Notes under the pieces: generated by a model
The model's input: only the letters and a program-made list of their open reading frames with translations
Databases searched by the model: none
Told to the model about the DNA's origin: nothing
Position numbers and translations under genes: made by a program
Assembly: GCA_025677835.1 (NCBI GenBank)
Contig: JAIXMR010000057.1
Span: 62,001 to 126,000, forward strand
DNA length: 64,000 bases
Origin: Sporodiniella umbellata
Taxonomy: Eukaryota > Mucoromycota > Mucoromycetes > Mucorales > Rhizopodaceae
Direction: 5' to 3'
In this document: positions 11,866 to 23,144 of the stretch, in pieces
Position numbering within the stretch: position 1 is the first letter of the stretch
How the letters are laid out: each line of letters opens with the position of its first letter

Positions 11866-12474
11866 ATGGTAAGTTTGGGATAAACATCCAAGCAAAAGAA
11901 AAAGAATGGTAGACTAACGGATGGATGTTATATAGGGTCGTGTTAGGTAAAGAGAAAGAATAATCATAAAAAGATGGATGGAAGAGATTGAAATATAGTG
12001 TATTCTCGTTTTTTCGATACTAACAATAACAATAGAACCAAGACTGTCAAGAAGGCTTCTCGTGTCGTCATTGAAAAGTACTATCCTCGTCTTACTCTTG
12101 ACTTCCAAGTCAACAAGAAGATCCTTGACGAAGTCACCATCATTCAATCCAAGCGTCTTCGCAACAAGATTGCTGGTTTCACCACCCACTTGATGAAGCG
12201 TATCTCTCGTGGTCCCGTCCGTGGTATCTCCTTCAAGTTGCAAGAAGAAGAACGTGAACGTCGTGATAACTTTGTTCCCGAATTCTCTGCTTTGGACACT
12301 TCCGCCATTGAAGTTGATCCCGAAACTAAGGATCTCTTGAAGGCTATCAACTTTGAAAACCTTCCCAACGTCCAAGTTACCACTCCCATCGCTGCTCAAG
12401 CTGATGTCCGTCGTGGTCGTCGTGACAACCGTGGTCCCCGTGCTCCCCGTGCTCAAGCTGAAGCTTCCGCTTAA
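11866..12474 (+). CDS. RPS17: 40S ribosomal protein eS17
   Basis: Component of the small ribosomal subunit. Exons are 11866-11868 (ATG only), 11936-11946 (11 bases, GGTCGTGTTAG) and 12036-12474, giving 150 residues starting [15 protein letters not shown]. Conserved segments: [56 protein letters not shown] and [10 protein letters not shown]. The last exon uses strongly biased, C-ending codons typical of a highly expressed gene. The intron before it has a CTAAC branch-like site close to the acceptor. Two introns packed at the very start codon are a known habit of ribosomal protein genes, but the 3-base plus 11-base exon pair is extreme. The C-terminal [25 protein letters not shown] extension replaces the shorter metazoan tail. 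Confidence 0.95.
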
Positions 12475-12748
12475 GTTCCTTTAAATAAAAGAAAACTGGA
12501 TATTATTTTTTTTATGAAGAGTCACACATCTAAACAACTTTTCTTTTTGCAGAGAGCGCCTAGTGTTTTGTAAGAGCAATACGGGATCATACACTTGGGG
12601 ATTTAAGATTGCCTCCCCAAGATCTCGAAAAAAGGGTAATCATGTGCACATTCAAGGAAGGCGTTTACTAGCTAGTTTTATTCGTACACATGCTTGGTAT
12701 TTTATTACCGCATTGGTAGGCTAAAAGGGTTAGTCAATGCAGGGCCTT

Positions 12749-14310
12749 TTAGTTTTTCTTATGCGACTTTTCCTCTCGGCGGTATTTTTCTAACCGTTTT
12801 TTCTGGATGTAAGAGGTGACAGGCATGAGCAAAATCAGCACAGCCGTGCCAGCAGCAATGACCTTCAAATGAATAAAATTGATTCGGTACCAAATCACGT
12901 ACACAGTTTTTAAGCTAGGAACATCAAAGCAAGGTACGAGCAAATTTAAAATCCCCATAGTAACAGCCCAAGTACACACATTATACACAGGCTTGAGGTA
13001 CGTGTTAGGCTGGCCGTCTATATTCATAGAAAGAGGTCGGATACTCTTACGCACCTGTCTGCCAACAATTTGCAAGACAGAGCCAACCACGAAAAATACT
13101 TTTACACAGCGTTAGGTGCCTATGCCTTTTGTAGTAAACACATACCATAAAAACCAAGATCGAATCCGTGCCATAAGGCAGAGATAACATAGGTCATCAT
13201 TGTACTGTAAACAGATCCTGGGCGATCAAACCTCAAATAAACATAGTGCCGTAACCAATGGTTGGCTCCAATGTTCCAGTTCTCGGTTAGCTCTTTCAGG
13301 GATTGAGCAAACTCGCACGACAATACTCGAGCGTTCGTCGTCTTGTTCCATATGGGTTGACCTTGGCCATCATACCCTTTGAAGCCCAGGCCAGCCATTA
13401 TGGATGCACCCTCTGTCATATACCAAATTGCATAGTATTTGCTTCTGATTAAGACAGCGGTTAGCTGGAGCGAGAGTATCCTAAACATTACGAGAAGAGG
13501 TTAGCTTTGTTATGATCTACGGTTCGTTCTGCTGACTATACTTTGTTGATAAAGATTGCCAATCCCATGGAGTGCGGATAGACTCAAAGTAGTTATAATC
13601 AGGTGCAAGATAGACTAAGGCAAGCACAAAGACCAAACTTTTAGCCAATCTCATGCCGGAATGAGTCCATGTCTTTGTTTGAACACGAGTTTCTGTAAAT
13701 CGAACATAGTCCATGTATTCGATAGTTGGACCAGTAAAAAATCCAGAGAAGAAGAAAATCCAGCCAAAATACTGAACAAGTGAAGGGTACTCTGTCAATT
13801 TCATTTTTTCGTCGTGTTCGGATAGCTTTTTTGTTTGAGCCAGACGACCGTCCATCACGTTGAAACCAAAGGAAGTCAGTTTTATCGTCAGGATCATCAT
13901 TGCCCCTGAATAATCGAGCACCGTGTCACCAAAGTAGCTTTTCTTAGCGCGAGTGTGATGACTACATGAAAACTTAATGCATAGCTCAAGCAAAGTTGTT
14001 TATACCTTATAAACATGCTGATCATAACAAAGACAAAGTTGAGTCGTGCATAGCTTGTATACTTCATAAAGATGTAAGAGGCAATGGATGTAGCCACAAT
14101 GTGTATATATCCCTGGAAAAACTGCAGTACAGATAGCATCACCAGAGTAGTGTAAGCAATAGAAAACGCATGTTTAAGAGAGGCAGAAGGTAGCCGTTTA
14201 AACAGTACGGCACTAGGATAAGTAAACAGAATTACAAGAGCAAGCTTCAGATGGTCTGGTGCTATCTCTCCACCCAATAGCTTTGATGCTTCTTTGAGCA
14301 ATTGGTTCAT
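12749..14310 (-). CDS. ALE1: Lysophospholipid acyltransferase, MBOAT family (Ale1/Lpt1-like)
   Basis: Multipass ER enzyme that transfers acyl-CoA chains to lysophospholipids (Lands cycle). Exons 12749-13098, 13146-13480, about 13542-13961 and 14006-14310 give about 469 residues; the lower edge of the third exon is uncertain (13542 or 13521, both in frame). Characteristic features are DYSGAMMILTIKLTSFGFNVMDGR, YFGWIFFFSGFFTGPTIEYMDY, RSKYYAIWYMTEGASI and the MBOAT asparagine/histidine sites WNIGANHWLRHYVY and SALWHGF. The C-terminus is basic (KKRLEKYRREEKSHKK), as in other ER MBOATs. Divergent from SCAMP across a 250-base shared promoter. Confidence 0.92.
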
Positions 14311-14560
14311 TTTGCTTTTTGTTTAATTCACTATACAAAGAAAAGAAAGAAAAGGATAAGAAAGTTGGCCTTTTGTATATGCAATACCTCAGGCATTTTG
14401 TACTACAAAACAGCCAAAATTCCGAAAAGTACATCTGTTTCTGGCTCCTCCCCCCCTTTTTTTTAACCCTATCCTCTCCACACACACCCCCTTTTTTTCC
14501 TGCTTTTTTCTTTTTTCTTTTTCTTTTATAATACACACTTTCTAAAGAGACAACAAGGAA
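14311..14560. promoter_or_regulatory. Divergent promoter ALE1 / SCAMP
   Basis: This 250-base spacer between two divergent start codons contains long pyrimidine (C/T) stretches at about 14440-14530 on the SCAMP side and a TATAAT-like site at about 14527. No ORF of its own. Confidence 0.5.
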
Positions 14561-15597
14561 ATGTCAAAAGGCCCTTTTGAAGATCCCTCGAATCCTTTCC
14601 AGGACCCTTCCATTACCTCTGCTTTAAACTCAAGCAATAAAATTGAAGAGTCCCAAGACGCTCATGACGAATTCACTAGTTTTCATCATGTTTCTGACAC
14701 CCACGACCCCTATTCGTTTCAAGAAAGCTCAACAGCGCAAGACGACTTCAAGTCCAGAGAGGAAGCACTGCGTCAAAAAGAAAGAGAGCTGGCTGATAGA
14801 GAAAGGGATTTGGAAAATAGGCAGAGGCAGGCACAAGGAGTGAAGGGTATGAACAACTTCCCGCCCTGCTTCCCTATTATGTATTTGGACATTACAACCG
14901 AGATTCCTTTAGAGCATCAGCAAACAGTTTGGTGGATTTACCGAGAGTGGCTATTGTTCGAAGTGACACTTGTGCTTAATTTCATTGCCTGTCTTTGTGT
15001 TTTATTCTCTCATCCAGCATCTGTGACATATGGGCCCGCCAACATGGGAATTGCATTGACTGAGATGTTTACACATACACTGGCTAGTTTCTTTTTGTGG
15101 TACAGGCCTGTATACAATGCTTTTATGAAGGAAAACTCATTGTATTATTGTAAGTAACACGCATGTGTGACTAAGGATCTAACGAACGGATATAGACTTT
15201 TATTTTGTGTTCAATGGATTCCATATCCTTTATACATTCTATATGGCCATTGGTATACCGTCAACGTAAGAAAGCAAAGACGACAGCGCGCCTGCATATC
15301 TAACCCTCTTTTTTTTTTTTTTTTCACTATCTACTGTCACATAGAGGCGGTGCAGGATTGATTTTATTAATTTCTCTGTTCACCGATGGATTTATCGGAT
15401 CTGCTGTCTTGACCTTGTTGGCTAATATTTGCTGGTTTGCTATGGGATTCTTGGCAATTTTTCTCTACAAAAAAACCTACGACCATTACAAGGCAGAAGG
15501 CCATACTTTTAACGAAGCCAAAAGTGAAGCTTATTCGCAAATGGGCAAATCAACAATCGTCAGAGATGCGGCTATTGGCGCAGCTACAAGAAGATAG
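14561..15597 (+). CDS. Secretory carrier-associated membrane protein (SCAMP)
   Basis: Tetraspan protein of post-Golgi and endosomal vesicles. Exons 14561-15149, 15196-15265 and 15345-15597 give 303 residues. The N-terminus carries an NPF motif (PSNPFQDPS), which binds EH-domain endocytic proteins. A charged coiled coil follows (REEALRQKERELADRERDLENR), then the conserved core with four membrane helices. Signature pieces are NFPPCFPIMYLDI before helix 1, WLLFEVTLVLNFIACL, YRPVYNAFMKENSLYY, FVFNGFHILYTFYMAIGIPSTGGAG and LLANICWFAMGFLAIFLYKK. The C-terminal cytosolic tail ends in a helical AEGHTFNEAKSEAYSQMGKS. Domain order and length match the family. Confidence 0.93.
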
Positions 15598-16181
15598 TTT
15601 CTTTTTATTTATATATAACATCACTTGTAAAAACAAAAACTCAATAAAAATGTATACACCTTTATTCATTGATACGTATTTCAAGGGTAGGTCAAAAAGA
15701 TCTTGGACTCCAGCTTAATTTCAATTTTTGCAAAGTCACATTTAAAAATTTTTTTTTTTTTTTTTTTGGATTTAGTGGCCTATAAAAATCTTGCTCTCTT
15801 CTTTCACACAATTTCTTCTTTACATACAATATTGTTCGTCATATAACCTAAAAAGTAAGTATTCAGAGAAAAGTGAGGAAATATACAAAAAAGAAGGTGG
15901 TGATGATAATCTATCCCATAAACCTATAGCGCTTATATTTGGTTGGCCGTTTTGGCTGACCGGGCGTACTGTTAGTTTTATTTTAGTCATAGTTACACTG
16001 AGCCTTCTTTTATATAAACACTGAAAAAAAAAAACCATTCTTATTAACTTTCCTTTGTCTAGGTTGTAAAAACGAACTGCTATTCCCTTTTTTTTTTTTG
16101 TATCAATAAATTATTTATTATTTCAAATCAGTGAAAGCTAGTCTTGTTCTTTTATATTCGTTGTTAAAGCCTTTTCAAAGG
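15598..16181. other. Intergenic, one doubtful small ORF
   Basis: This 584-base spacer separates the 3' ends of SCAMP and the vacuolar protease. It has AATAAA-like signals near 15640 and 16105. On the plus strand, 15791-16024 has an open frame of 77 codons ending in a hydrophobic stretch (VSFILVIVTLSLLLYKH) preceded by a TATAAAAA box at about 15780. It is unrecognised and may be chance. Confidence 0.35.
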
Positions 16182-17916
16182 TTACAAGGTCTCCTCATTG
16201 AAATTGACTATCGTCAAACCTTGCCCCCGGAGCAAAAGTAAGCTGTTTTCGGGAAGATTGTCGCGTAAGCTTGTAAAAGCAGGCAATTCATTTTGTGTCC
16301 ATTCATCGTAAAAACAGCCAAGTTTAACTTTAGGTGGTTGGTCAACAGGGTACTCAAATCCAAAGTTCACTTGTTTTTCATACTCTTTTACGTAAACCAT
16401 CAGTGTACCAATAGCTTCGTGCTTAAAGTGTAAGTCATCTACCCAAGCATTTTGAATAGTACGATCCAAAACTACGCGACATAGCAAGCTGTTCTTGGCT
16501 TGATAGCTACCAGTAGCTTGACAAACTGAGCCGCTGCAACTCTTTTGAATACCGGAAAAAGTGAATTCATTCAATGTTTCATTTCCAGCATACTTCGGCA
16601 ATAGAGAAGTCTGGTAAACACAAGATTTTAAGCGGCCTTGACTACACTCAATTGTTTTGTATTCGTCAGAAGGCAGTGCCTGTTTGAGGAGGGCAGGAAT
16701 GCCAGTGGCTGTGGTCACGTTGACTGTGGCCATGAGACTACCTGCTGTATATTCTTGTCTAAACAAGAGCTTGTTGGGAGACCAATCGCCGTTGAAGGGA
16801 TGAAGGGCAGAACAGATACTGAATACGAATAGCAAAGCAATGGCTGCACCGATAGTTGCCCTTCGATTGTTACCAGCCACATAAACCCAAGGCAAAAAGT
16901 GTAAATTGATAAGAATGATAGGTATCGAAATAAGAATATAAACTACAAAACAGAAAGAAAAGTAAACAGTTCAGTTGGATTTGCTACAAAATATAAAGCA
17001 CTCGTACCTGCAATTTCGGGTGTACCATCTACAGTGACATGACGCATAGTGTCCATTGACAACAAGGTTTGTTCTATTAAGAAAATGAATGGTACTATCG
17101 TTTGAGCAAAAAATATAGCAGCGGATCGAACTTTTTTATCTTTGGGAATAATAACATTCAGAATCGCAGCCGATGTGTTGAAAAACAGGATAAAAACCAT
17201 AGAATGAAGACTGGCAATATTTTTGGTTGCAGCATAAGAGCAGACAATCACCATAAGTCCCCAGAAAAGAATATTGCCATACCATATTCCGTCTGTAGTC
17301 GAGAGTGTGCGTTTGAACTTGGATGGCAAGATAAACTGGGACAGTTGAATTCCGAAAAACGCAGCCAAAAATATGTAGAGGCCAGCACCGTACACATCAC
17401 CATAAGTCATCAGAGGATTGATTTTAGTCATAGCCACTGCTGCTATGATACAGAATAGAGTAGCGAAAAACAAACCAGACAATGTAGCAAAGAAACCCTG
17501 GACAACAAGATAGCCTCGTTCTGTCAATACTTCCTTTACGGGTCTGTCGGTGTCTTTGAATGTCAGAAAACTTGATGAAAAGAGCACAGCCAAAATAGCA
17601 AGTACATTAATTATTTGAAGTGTAGTAAGACTGTAAGCAAACATGACACGACCCAAGACATCAAAGTAGATAAAGCTTTCACTTTCGCTACCAGTTTCAA
17701 GCAAATCATCACTATTGGCAATAGCACGTACTGCTCCCAAAGTCAATTGTCCCATGTGCTGGAGTGCTTCGGGTGTGGTATGGGCTAAATCGTCGCGAGG
17801 TGTATGGTAGTGTGAGCGGGGAGCATAGAATGCGATATCTAGCCCAGGGACTCCGTTCTTGGTGAAAATGGAGTAATCTGTGTCACTAATCGTAAATTAA
17901 TAAATAGCTACTAAAA

Positions 17917-17960
<44 letters not shown>

Positions 17961-18995
17961 TTTTGATCAAGTTGGCATTGAACATATCATTACCGGACGG
18001 AGAGGCATGTACCAAGCTTGCCTTTGAGCTGGCAAGCTTTTTAACGGCGCTCAAGTTTGAACAGCGGAATAACAAAGCTCGACCGCCGGCACCTGCCCCC
18101 TCTAAAAAAAAAAACTATCAACAACAGCCAAAAAGGAAAAAATAAAAAAAAACTTACCAAGGTTAATAAATAGTTTGATAGAAGGGTACCAAGGATGTTT
18201 GACAAAAGAACGGGCACCAATGAGGCCGCCCTCTTCCATATTGTTAAAAAGGAAAATAATAGTATGTTTAGGGGGATGTTGGACAAAGTAACGCAGAAGT
18301 TCCATTGTTGTAGCTACACCCATTCCGTTGTCTGTCACACCATGACTAGTAGGTACACTATCTTTTTTTTTTAAAAATAGAATAAAATCAATCAACACAA
18401 GCTTCTCAATAGGGATATAACAGCTTACCATAATGTGCATTTATAAGCAAAGCTTCGTCTCTTCCGGATTGACCGTGTAGACGTACGATTACATTACGGG
18501 AATCAACTACCCAATGTTCATCTACATAGAAAAAAAGCTTTTTTGTTTAATATTCTTGCACGACGCTTGAGTTTTTTGCTTACTTTCATTGAACCAGCCA
18601 TCAGGTATAACAGTTCTCGAAGGGTCTTCAGCAATAACATCCATACTTAAACCGCGATTTTCAGCTTCCTTCTGAAGTTCAAGCGCAACCGAGCCAAGCC
18701 AGTCTTTCATGACACCATTCTCACGGCTGTTGGGAGGATGGGGTGCCGTAAAATGGCTCAAGTATTCGTTGTAAGCGTGTACACCAGCAAAGTCGTCTTG
18801 CTCTATTGCCTGTGCGTCTGAGAGCGGTAAAGGTAGCGACGTTCTATACCAGTGGACAAAGTACGAGAATAAAAATAGAAAGCCAAGAGCAATACCATAA
18901 ACATGATAGGTACGTTTCATGCTTTCCCTTGGCTGCGGGTTTTCCTCTCGAGCTATAAGCGGTGTTCTCTCACCGTCTTCAGCAATTGCGGGCAT
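16182..18995 (-). CDS. PFF1: Vacuolar membrane M28 zinc aminopeptidase (Pff1-like)
   Basis: Multipass vacuolar protease of the ERMP1/Pff1 type. Exons 16182-16942, 17008-17885, 17960-18101, 18158-18361, 18429-18521 and 18584-18995 give 829 residues. I chose MPAIAEDGERTPL at 18995 as the start; the open frame upstream is outside the conserved protein. A signal-anchor helix (YGIALGFLFLFSYFVHWY) precedes the peptidase: LLINAHYDSVPTSHGVTDNG supplies zinc-binding His and Asp, FLFNNMEEGG the catalytic Glu pair, LEGAGAGGRALLFR the Pff1 signature, and SDTDYSIF and RSHYHTPRDD the remaining metal ligands. The C-terminal half has many membrane helices and a lumenal domain. One intron (17886-17959) holds a poly-T run of about 38 bases. 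Confidence 0.93.
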
Positions 18996-19156
18996 GGTTA
19001 TGAAGATGAGTAAAGTGGAATGAAAGCCTTTTTTTTTGTTTTTTGGGAAAAAGAAGGTTGCATTACACCTTTTTCGGAGATAGATAGTATACACCCAAAA
19101 AATAATTGGATACTTGAAATTTTTACTTGGCACAAATACAATTTTAAGATGCCGCG

Positions 19157-19528
19157 TTTGCTGGATTTTTTTTGGCACGTTTTCCAAATAAAAAACTGTT
19201 CAGAATTGAGAATAGCGTTCTTTACTTTATCTTAGTAGAAAATGACCTTTCAAGTCTTTCAAAAAGACGATTTCAGAAACGCTTTTGATGAAAATGAAAA
19301 CCAACCAGCTGAGGTGGGTGTTGATGATATGTATTCCCTTGAAAACATTACAAGTTGTGATTCTTACATGGATCTTAAGCCGCCATAACGAGAAGTAGAA
19401 CGTTAAACTAAAGGTAGTTTTAGGCAATGAAATAACTCTAAGAGTTTACACGAGACATAGTAGTGAGAAATAGTATAATTTTTTTTGCGCTTGTCTACGA
19501 TCAACATTACTTTGTTGCTGCTGCTACT

Positions 19529-19563
<35 letters not shown>

Positions 19564-20409
19564 TTTCCTCGTAGAATAGCTTATGATCGGTGTCAAAAGG
19601 ATCAGAACATAGTTTTGGAAAACTAGCTAAACATAAATAACCCTCTTTGAGATACTGTACAGGAAACTACGGAGAGCCGTATCTCACAATTTGAAGGCTT
19701 GAAAGTTTCAAAGATTACAGTTTTTGAGTTAAAGACGAAGGTTCGTACTTTGACAATGAACAAAGGATCATCGAATGATAGTCGAGGATTGCTTTGCTCC
19801 TGTTCCTATTTATAATGACAGCAACTTTCACAGAATGCGCCATAATTTGTTCCTGAATATTGTGAACAAGGTAAAAGATACCGATTACTACTTTGTCCGA
19901 AAAAAAAGATGCCGCAAAGCTGCCTGTCTTCAACCACGCTTTAGCTAGCTCCACGCTTAGACAATTTTTGTTGTTGCTTGATTAAGCTGGCTCTACTGGT
20001 AGAGTTGCGTCAACGGAGTGAGAAGGATATTATTATATTAGAAAATACTTATTAAAAAGCTATCGAAGTGGCGGTACGCATTACAATAATTGATTTATGA
20101 TATACCATTTAATTTTATTTTTAACAAAATCAATGCTCAAAACTTATTCAAATACATATCTGTGCATATTTCGCTCTAATGCTCATCAACTGTACGCTTC
20201 GTTCTTTTTTATTGATTGCTAGGTGATAAACAAATAATAACGGGCTCTACCTTTCTTTTTGGCGAACCAGAGGGACTAACCTGAGCATAATCACTGATTT
20301 CGATCAAGTCATACTTGTAAGATTGATCAACGTGTGATAATGCAATTGTGTTACTGAGATTTACCACGACCTCTTTCCAGGTATACAAGGTTTCAACACT
20401 GTTCCTGAG
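19157..20409 (+). repeat. Left arm of 1.25-kb inverted repeat
   Basis: This stretch is repeated in reverse complement at 22258-23516 with only occasional substitutions (for example A/G at about 19771 against 22890) and a length difference in an internal A/T tract (about 30 against 36 bases). It starts at TTTGCTGGATTTTTTTTGG, carries the 48-codon ORF at 19242-19388, runs through the long A tract at about 19530-19560, and ends inside the 3' part of the nuclease-like gene, where the two copies stop matching. Near identity across noncoding sequence shows a recent duplication. Confidence 0.9.
19242..19388 (+). CDS. 48-codon ORF in element terminus (N-terminal module)
   Basis: Starts MTFQVFQKDDFRNAFDENE and ends YMDLKPP before TAA. 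The same ORF start occurs at 22134-22274 (plus; 46 codons after a different junction) and 23285-23431 (minus; same 48 codons). It lies within the terminal repeat of the element, so it may be a short leader exon, a small element protein, or the remnant of a larger gene's first exon. Acidic, Asp/Glu/Asn-rich, with no domain I recognise. Upstream sequence is shared among all three copies. Confidence 0.4.
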   Translation: MTFQVFQKDDFRNAFDENENQPAEVGVDDMYSLENITSCDSYMDLKPP

Positions 20410-21066
20410 CTGCTTCAACTCTACAAGAGAACCTATCAAACTGAAACTCCCAATCTTGTGTCCTACAAAGCAGTTCTCATGTTTGTACAATTGAACCATG
20501 TAAGCGGATTTGCCAGCGAAATCAAAATAAACGAGCTGATGATCAATGTTTCCAGTTAAAAGATGTATGTCATTTAAAATACAGGCGCTGATCCTCAGGT
20601 TTTTGTTTTGCTGTTGACGTAATATATTTGTGGAGACATTTGCCTTTTTGAATTCAATGGAGCAGATTTCTACATCATCAGTATATGTTTCAAGGTTGCA
20701 TGCAACGAGAACATCAATTCTTTTTCCGTACGCGGTCTCACCGTTATTAATAACCTGCATTCTTTGTGTCGAGATTGATGCCGTTTCACCAGATTTCAAT
20801 AATACACGAGTGTCATCTAAAAGAGTTTGCAAAACATTGCTAAATTCCTGGAGATAGATAAACTCTGAAAACTTTGGCTCTCGCTTATACTGTTCCATGT
20901 TGTTGACACTAAAAAAAAAACCACAAATGTTGTTCGCAATAAATAAATAATAGAAGAAAAGCCTTACATGATACCAATCATTGATAAGACCCTATAAGTT
21001 ACAGAACTTTTGTCAGTTTCCTTTGTTTTTCTCATATCAATGAGTAACGACATGACCAGTATCAAA
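20209..21066 (-). CDS. PD-(D/E)XK nuclease-like protein of a mobile element
   Basis: The main exon 20209-20908 encodes about 230 residues. A further exon, 20968-21066, joins in frame through GTAAGG and TTTTTAG signals to give ...VLSMIGIIVNNMEQYKREP. More coding-like fragments lie upstream on the same strand (to about 21,965, such as VKYAKTFWEKHIEKELG and LKDFIYNALKRLPMVSLRHS), so the intact gene is probably longer. Core motifs KRIDVLVA, then VEICSIEFKKAN, then QQQNKNLRISACIL fit the D...ExK...Q pattern of PD-(D/E)XK nucleases. That assignment is by eye. The 3' end lies inside the duplicated arm, and a truncated copy is in the right arm. A role in element mobility is inference from position. 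Confidence 0.55.
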
Positions 21067-22008
21067 CTAAATATAATATAATGTTGTACTGGTTATAATA
21101 TTTCTGGTCGTATCAATATCTAAAAAGAAAATAATAGGTGTAGGTTGTTAAAAAACTTACAACGTGCTTTTTATGATGAATGTTTATAGAAGAAAAAAAG
21201 ATTCTCGAATCACACTTTTACTACCGAAGGAATAGATGAAAAGAGATGATTCGAAACAAAATAAAATATAAAACATAAAACAAAATTAAATTGACAACAT
21301 AAATAACAAAAAAGTGTTAACAATAACATATTGAAATCATAAAAAAACAAAAAGAAAAATAGCAAACAAAAAATAATAAAGTATTAAGACTTGATTCTCA
21401 CCTTAAATTAATTAATGTTTCTTACAAAACAAGATATCTCAAAATGACTATCACGTTTTGAAACAATGCTTATATTTAACTATCTTATGCTATTTAGTTA
21501 TTTCAATATGAAAAAGAGCTATGAGGGATATTAAGACTGACATGACTTGACGGGATCCAATGTTTCTAAAGAGACCAAAAAAAAAAAAAAGAAAACACTT
21601 AAATAGTATAATCTTAGACATCTCTCGTAGAAATTCAACGAAGAGATACTGAATGTCTTAAGGAAACCATCGGTAATCTTTTCAAGGCGTTGTAAATAAA
21701 GTCCTTTAGATCCTTGTATTGAGCGATCTTGTGCACAAAAGTTTTACTTTCATTTATATTTTTTTTTTTCAAAAGTTGTCTATTGGACAGCAAACAATGC
21801 TTTGTGCAATGAGAGTAGAAGCAAAGCTAAAAAAAAAAAAAGGAATGGGTTACTTTTCTTTAGAACAAAATAATTTTCTGTTTTGGACAAATTGTGTAAG
21901 CCTAATTCTTTTTCAATATGCTTTTCCCAGAAAGTCTTAGCATACTTGACCGGAGAAAATTGCAAATATGTTGTAAGGACAGATTATTTCACAGAAAAAA
22001 AGAATAGT
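21067..22008 (-). other. Element interior, possible upstream exons of the nuclease-like gene
   Basis: AT-rich stretch between the visible exons and the right element. On the minus strand two fragments look coding: about 21,690-21,750 (KIAQYKDLKDFIYNALKRL) and about 21,850-21,965 (FSPVKYAKTFWEKHIEKELG). Splice junctions could not be resolved. The part from about 21,100 to 21,600 shows no usable ORF. Confidence 0.35.
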
Positions 22009-22249
22009 GGAATTTTCAAAAAAATGCTATTTTAACAAGCTGCTTGCATTTGCTGGATTTTTTTTGGCACGTTTTCCAAATAAAAAACTGTTCAGAATTG
22101 AGAATAGCGTTCTTTACTTTATCTTAGTAGAAAATGACCTTTCAAGTCTTTCAAAAAGACGATTTCAGAAATGCTTTTGATGAAAATGAAAACCAACCAG
22201 CCGAGGTGGGTGTTGATGACATGTATTCCCTTGAAAACATTACAAGTTG
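22009..22249 (+). repeat. Terminal inverted repeat, left end
   Basis: Begins GGAATTTTCAAAAAAATGC and ends ...CATTACAAGTTG. It matches the reverse complement of 23316-23557 and, from TTTGCTGG onward, the left arm beginning at 19157. It contains the start of the short MTFQVFQ ORF. Identity between the two ends stops abruptly at position 22249. Confidence 0.75.
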
Positions 22250-22250
22250 C

Positions 22251-22458
22251 GAAACAACTCAGGAACAGTGTTGAAACCTTGTATACCTGGAAAGAGGTCG
22301 TGGTAAATCTCAGTAACACAATTGCATTATCACACGTTGATCAATCTTACAAGTATGACTTGATCGAAATCAGTGATTATGCTCAGGTTAGTCCCTCTGG
22401 TTCGCCAAAAAGAAAGGTAGAGCCCGTTATTATTTGTTTATCACCTAGCAATCAATAA
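22251..22458 (+). pseudogene. 5'-truncated nuclease-like gene
   Basis: Encodes only the last roughly 70 residues of the nuclease-like protein at 20209-20908 (KQLRNSVETLYTWKEV to CLSPSNQ). The upstream codons of the gene are replaced at the junction by the terminal repeat. The Lys-Gln codons at the junction differ synonymously from the left copy (AAACAA against AAGCAG), so the parent was not identical to the left copy. It lacks all the proposed catalytic residues. Confidence 0.7.
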
Positions 22459-23103
22459 AAAAGAACGAAGCGTACAGTTGATGAGCATTAGAGCGAAATA
22501 TGCACAGATATGTATTTGAATAAGTTTTGAGCATTGATTTTGTTAAAAATAAAATTAAATGGTATATCATAAATCAATTATTGTAATGCGTACCGCCACT
22601 TCGATAGCTTTTTAATAAGTATTTTCTAATATAATAATATCCTTCTCACTCCGTTGACGCAACTCTACCAGTAGAGCCAGCTTAATCAAGCAACAACAAA
22701 AATTGTCTAAGCGTGGAGCTAGCTAAAGCGTGGTTGAAGACAGGCAGCTTTGCGGCATCTTTTTTTTCGGACAAAGTAGTAATCGGTATCTTTTACCTTG
22801 TTCACAATATTCAGGAACAAATTATGGCGCATTCTGTGAAAGTTGCTGTCATTATAAATAGGAACAGGAGCAAAGCAATCCTCGACTGTCATTCGATGAT
22901 CCTTTGTTCATTGTCAAAGTACGAACCTTCGTCTTTAACTCAAAAACTGTAATCTTTGAAACTTTCAAGCCTTCAAATTGTGAGATACGGCTCTCCGTAG
23001 TTTCCTGTACAGTATCTCAAAGAGGGTTATTTATGTTTAGCTAGTTTTCCAAAACTATGTTCTGATCCTTTTGACACCGATCATAAGCTATTCTACGAGG
23101 AAA

Positions 23104-23144
<41 letters not shown>

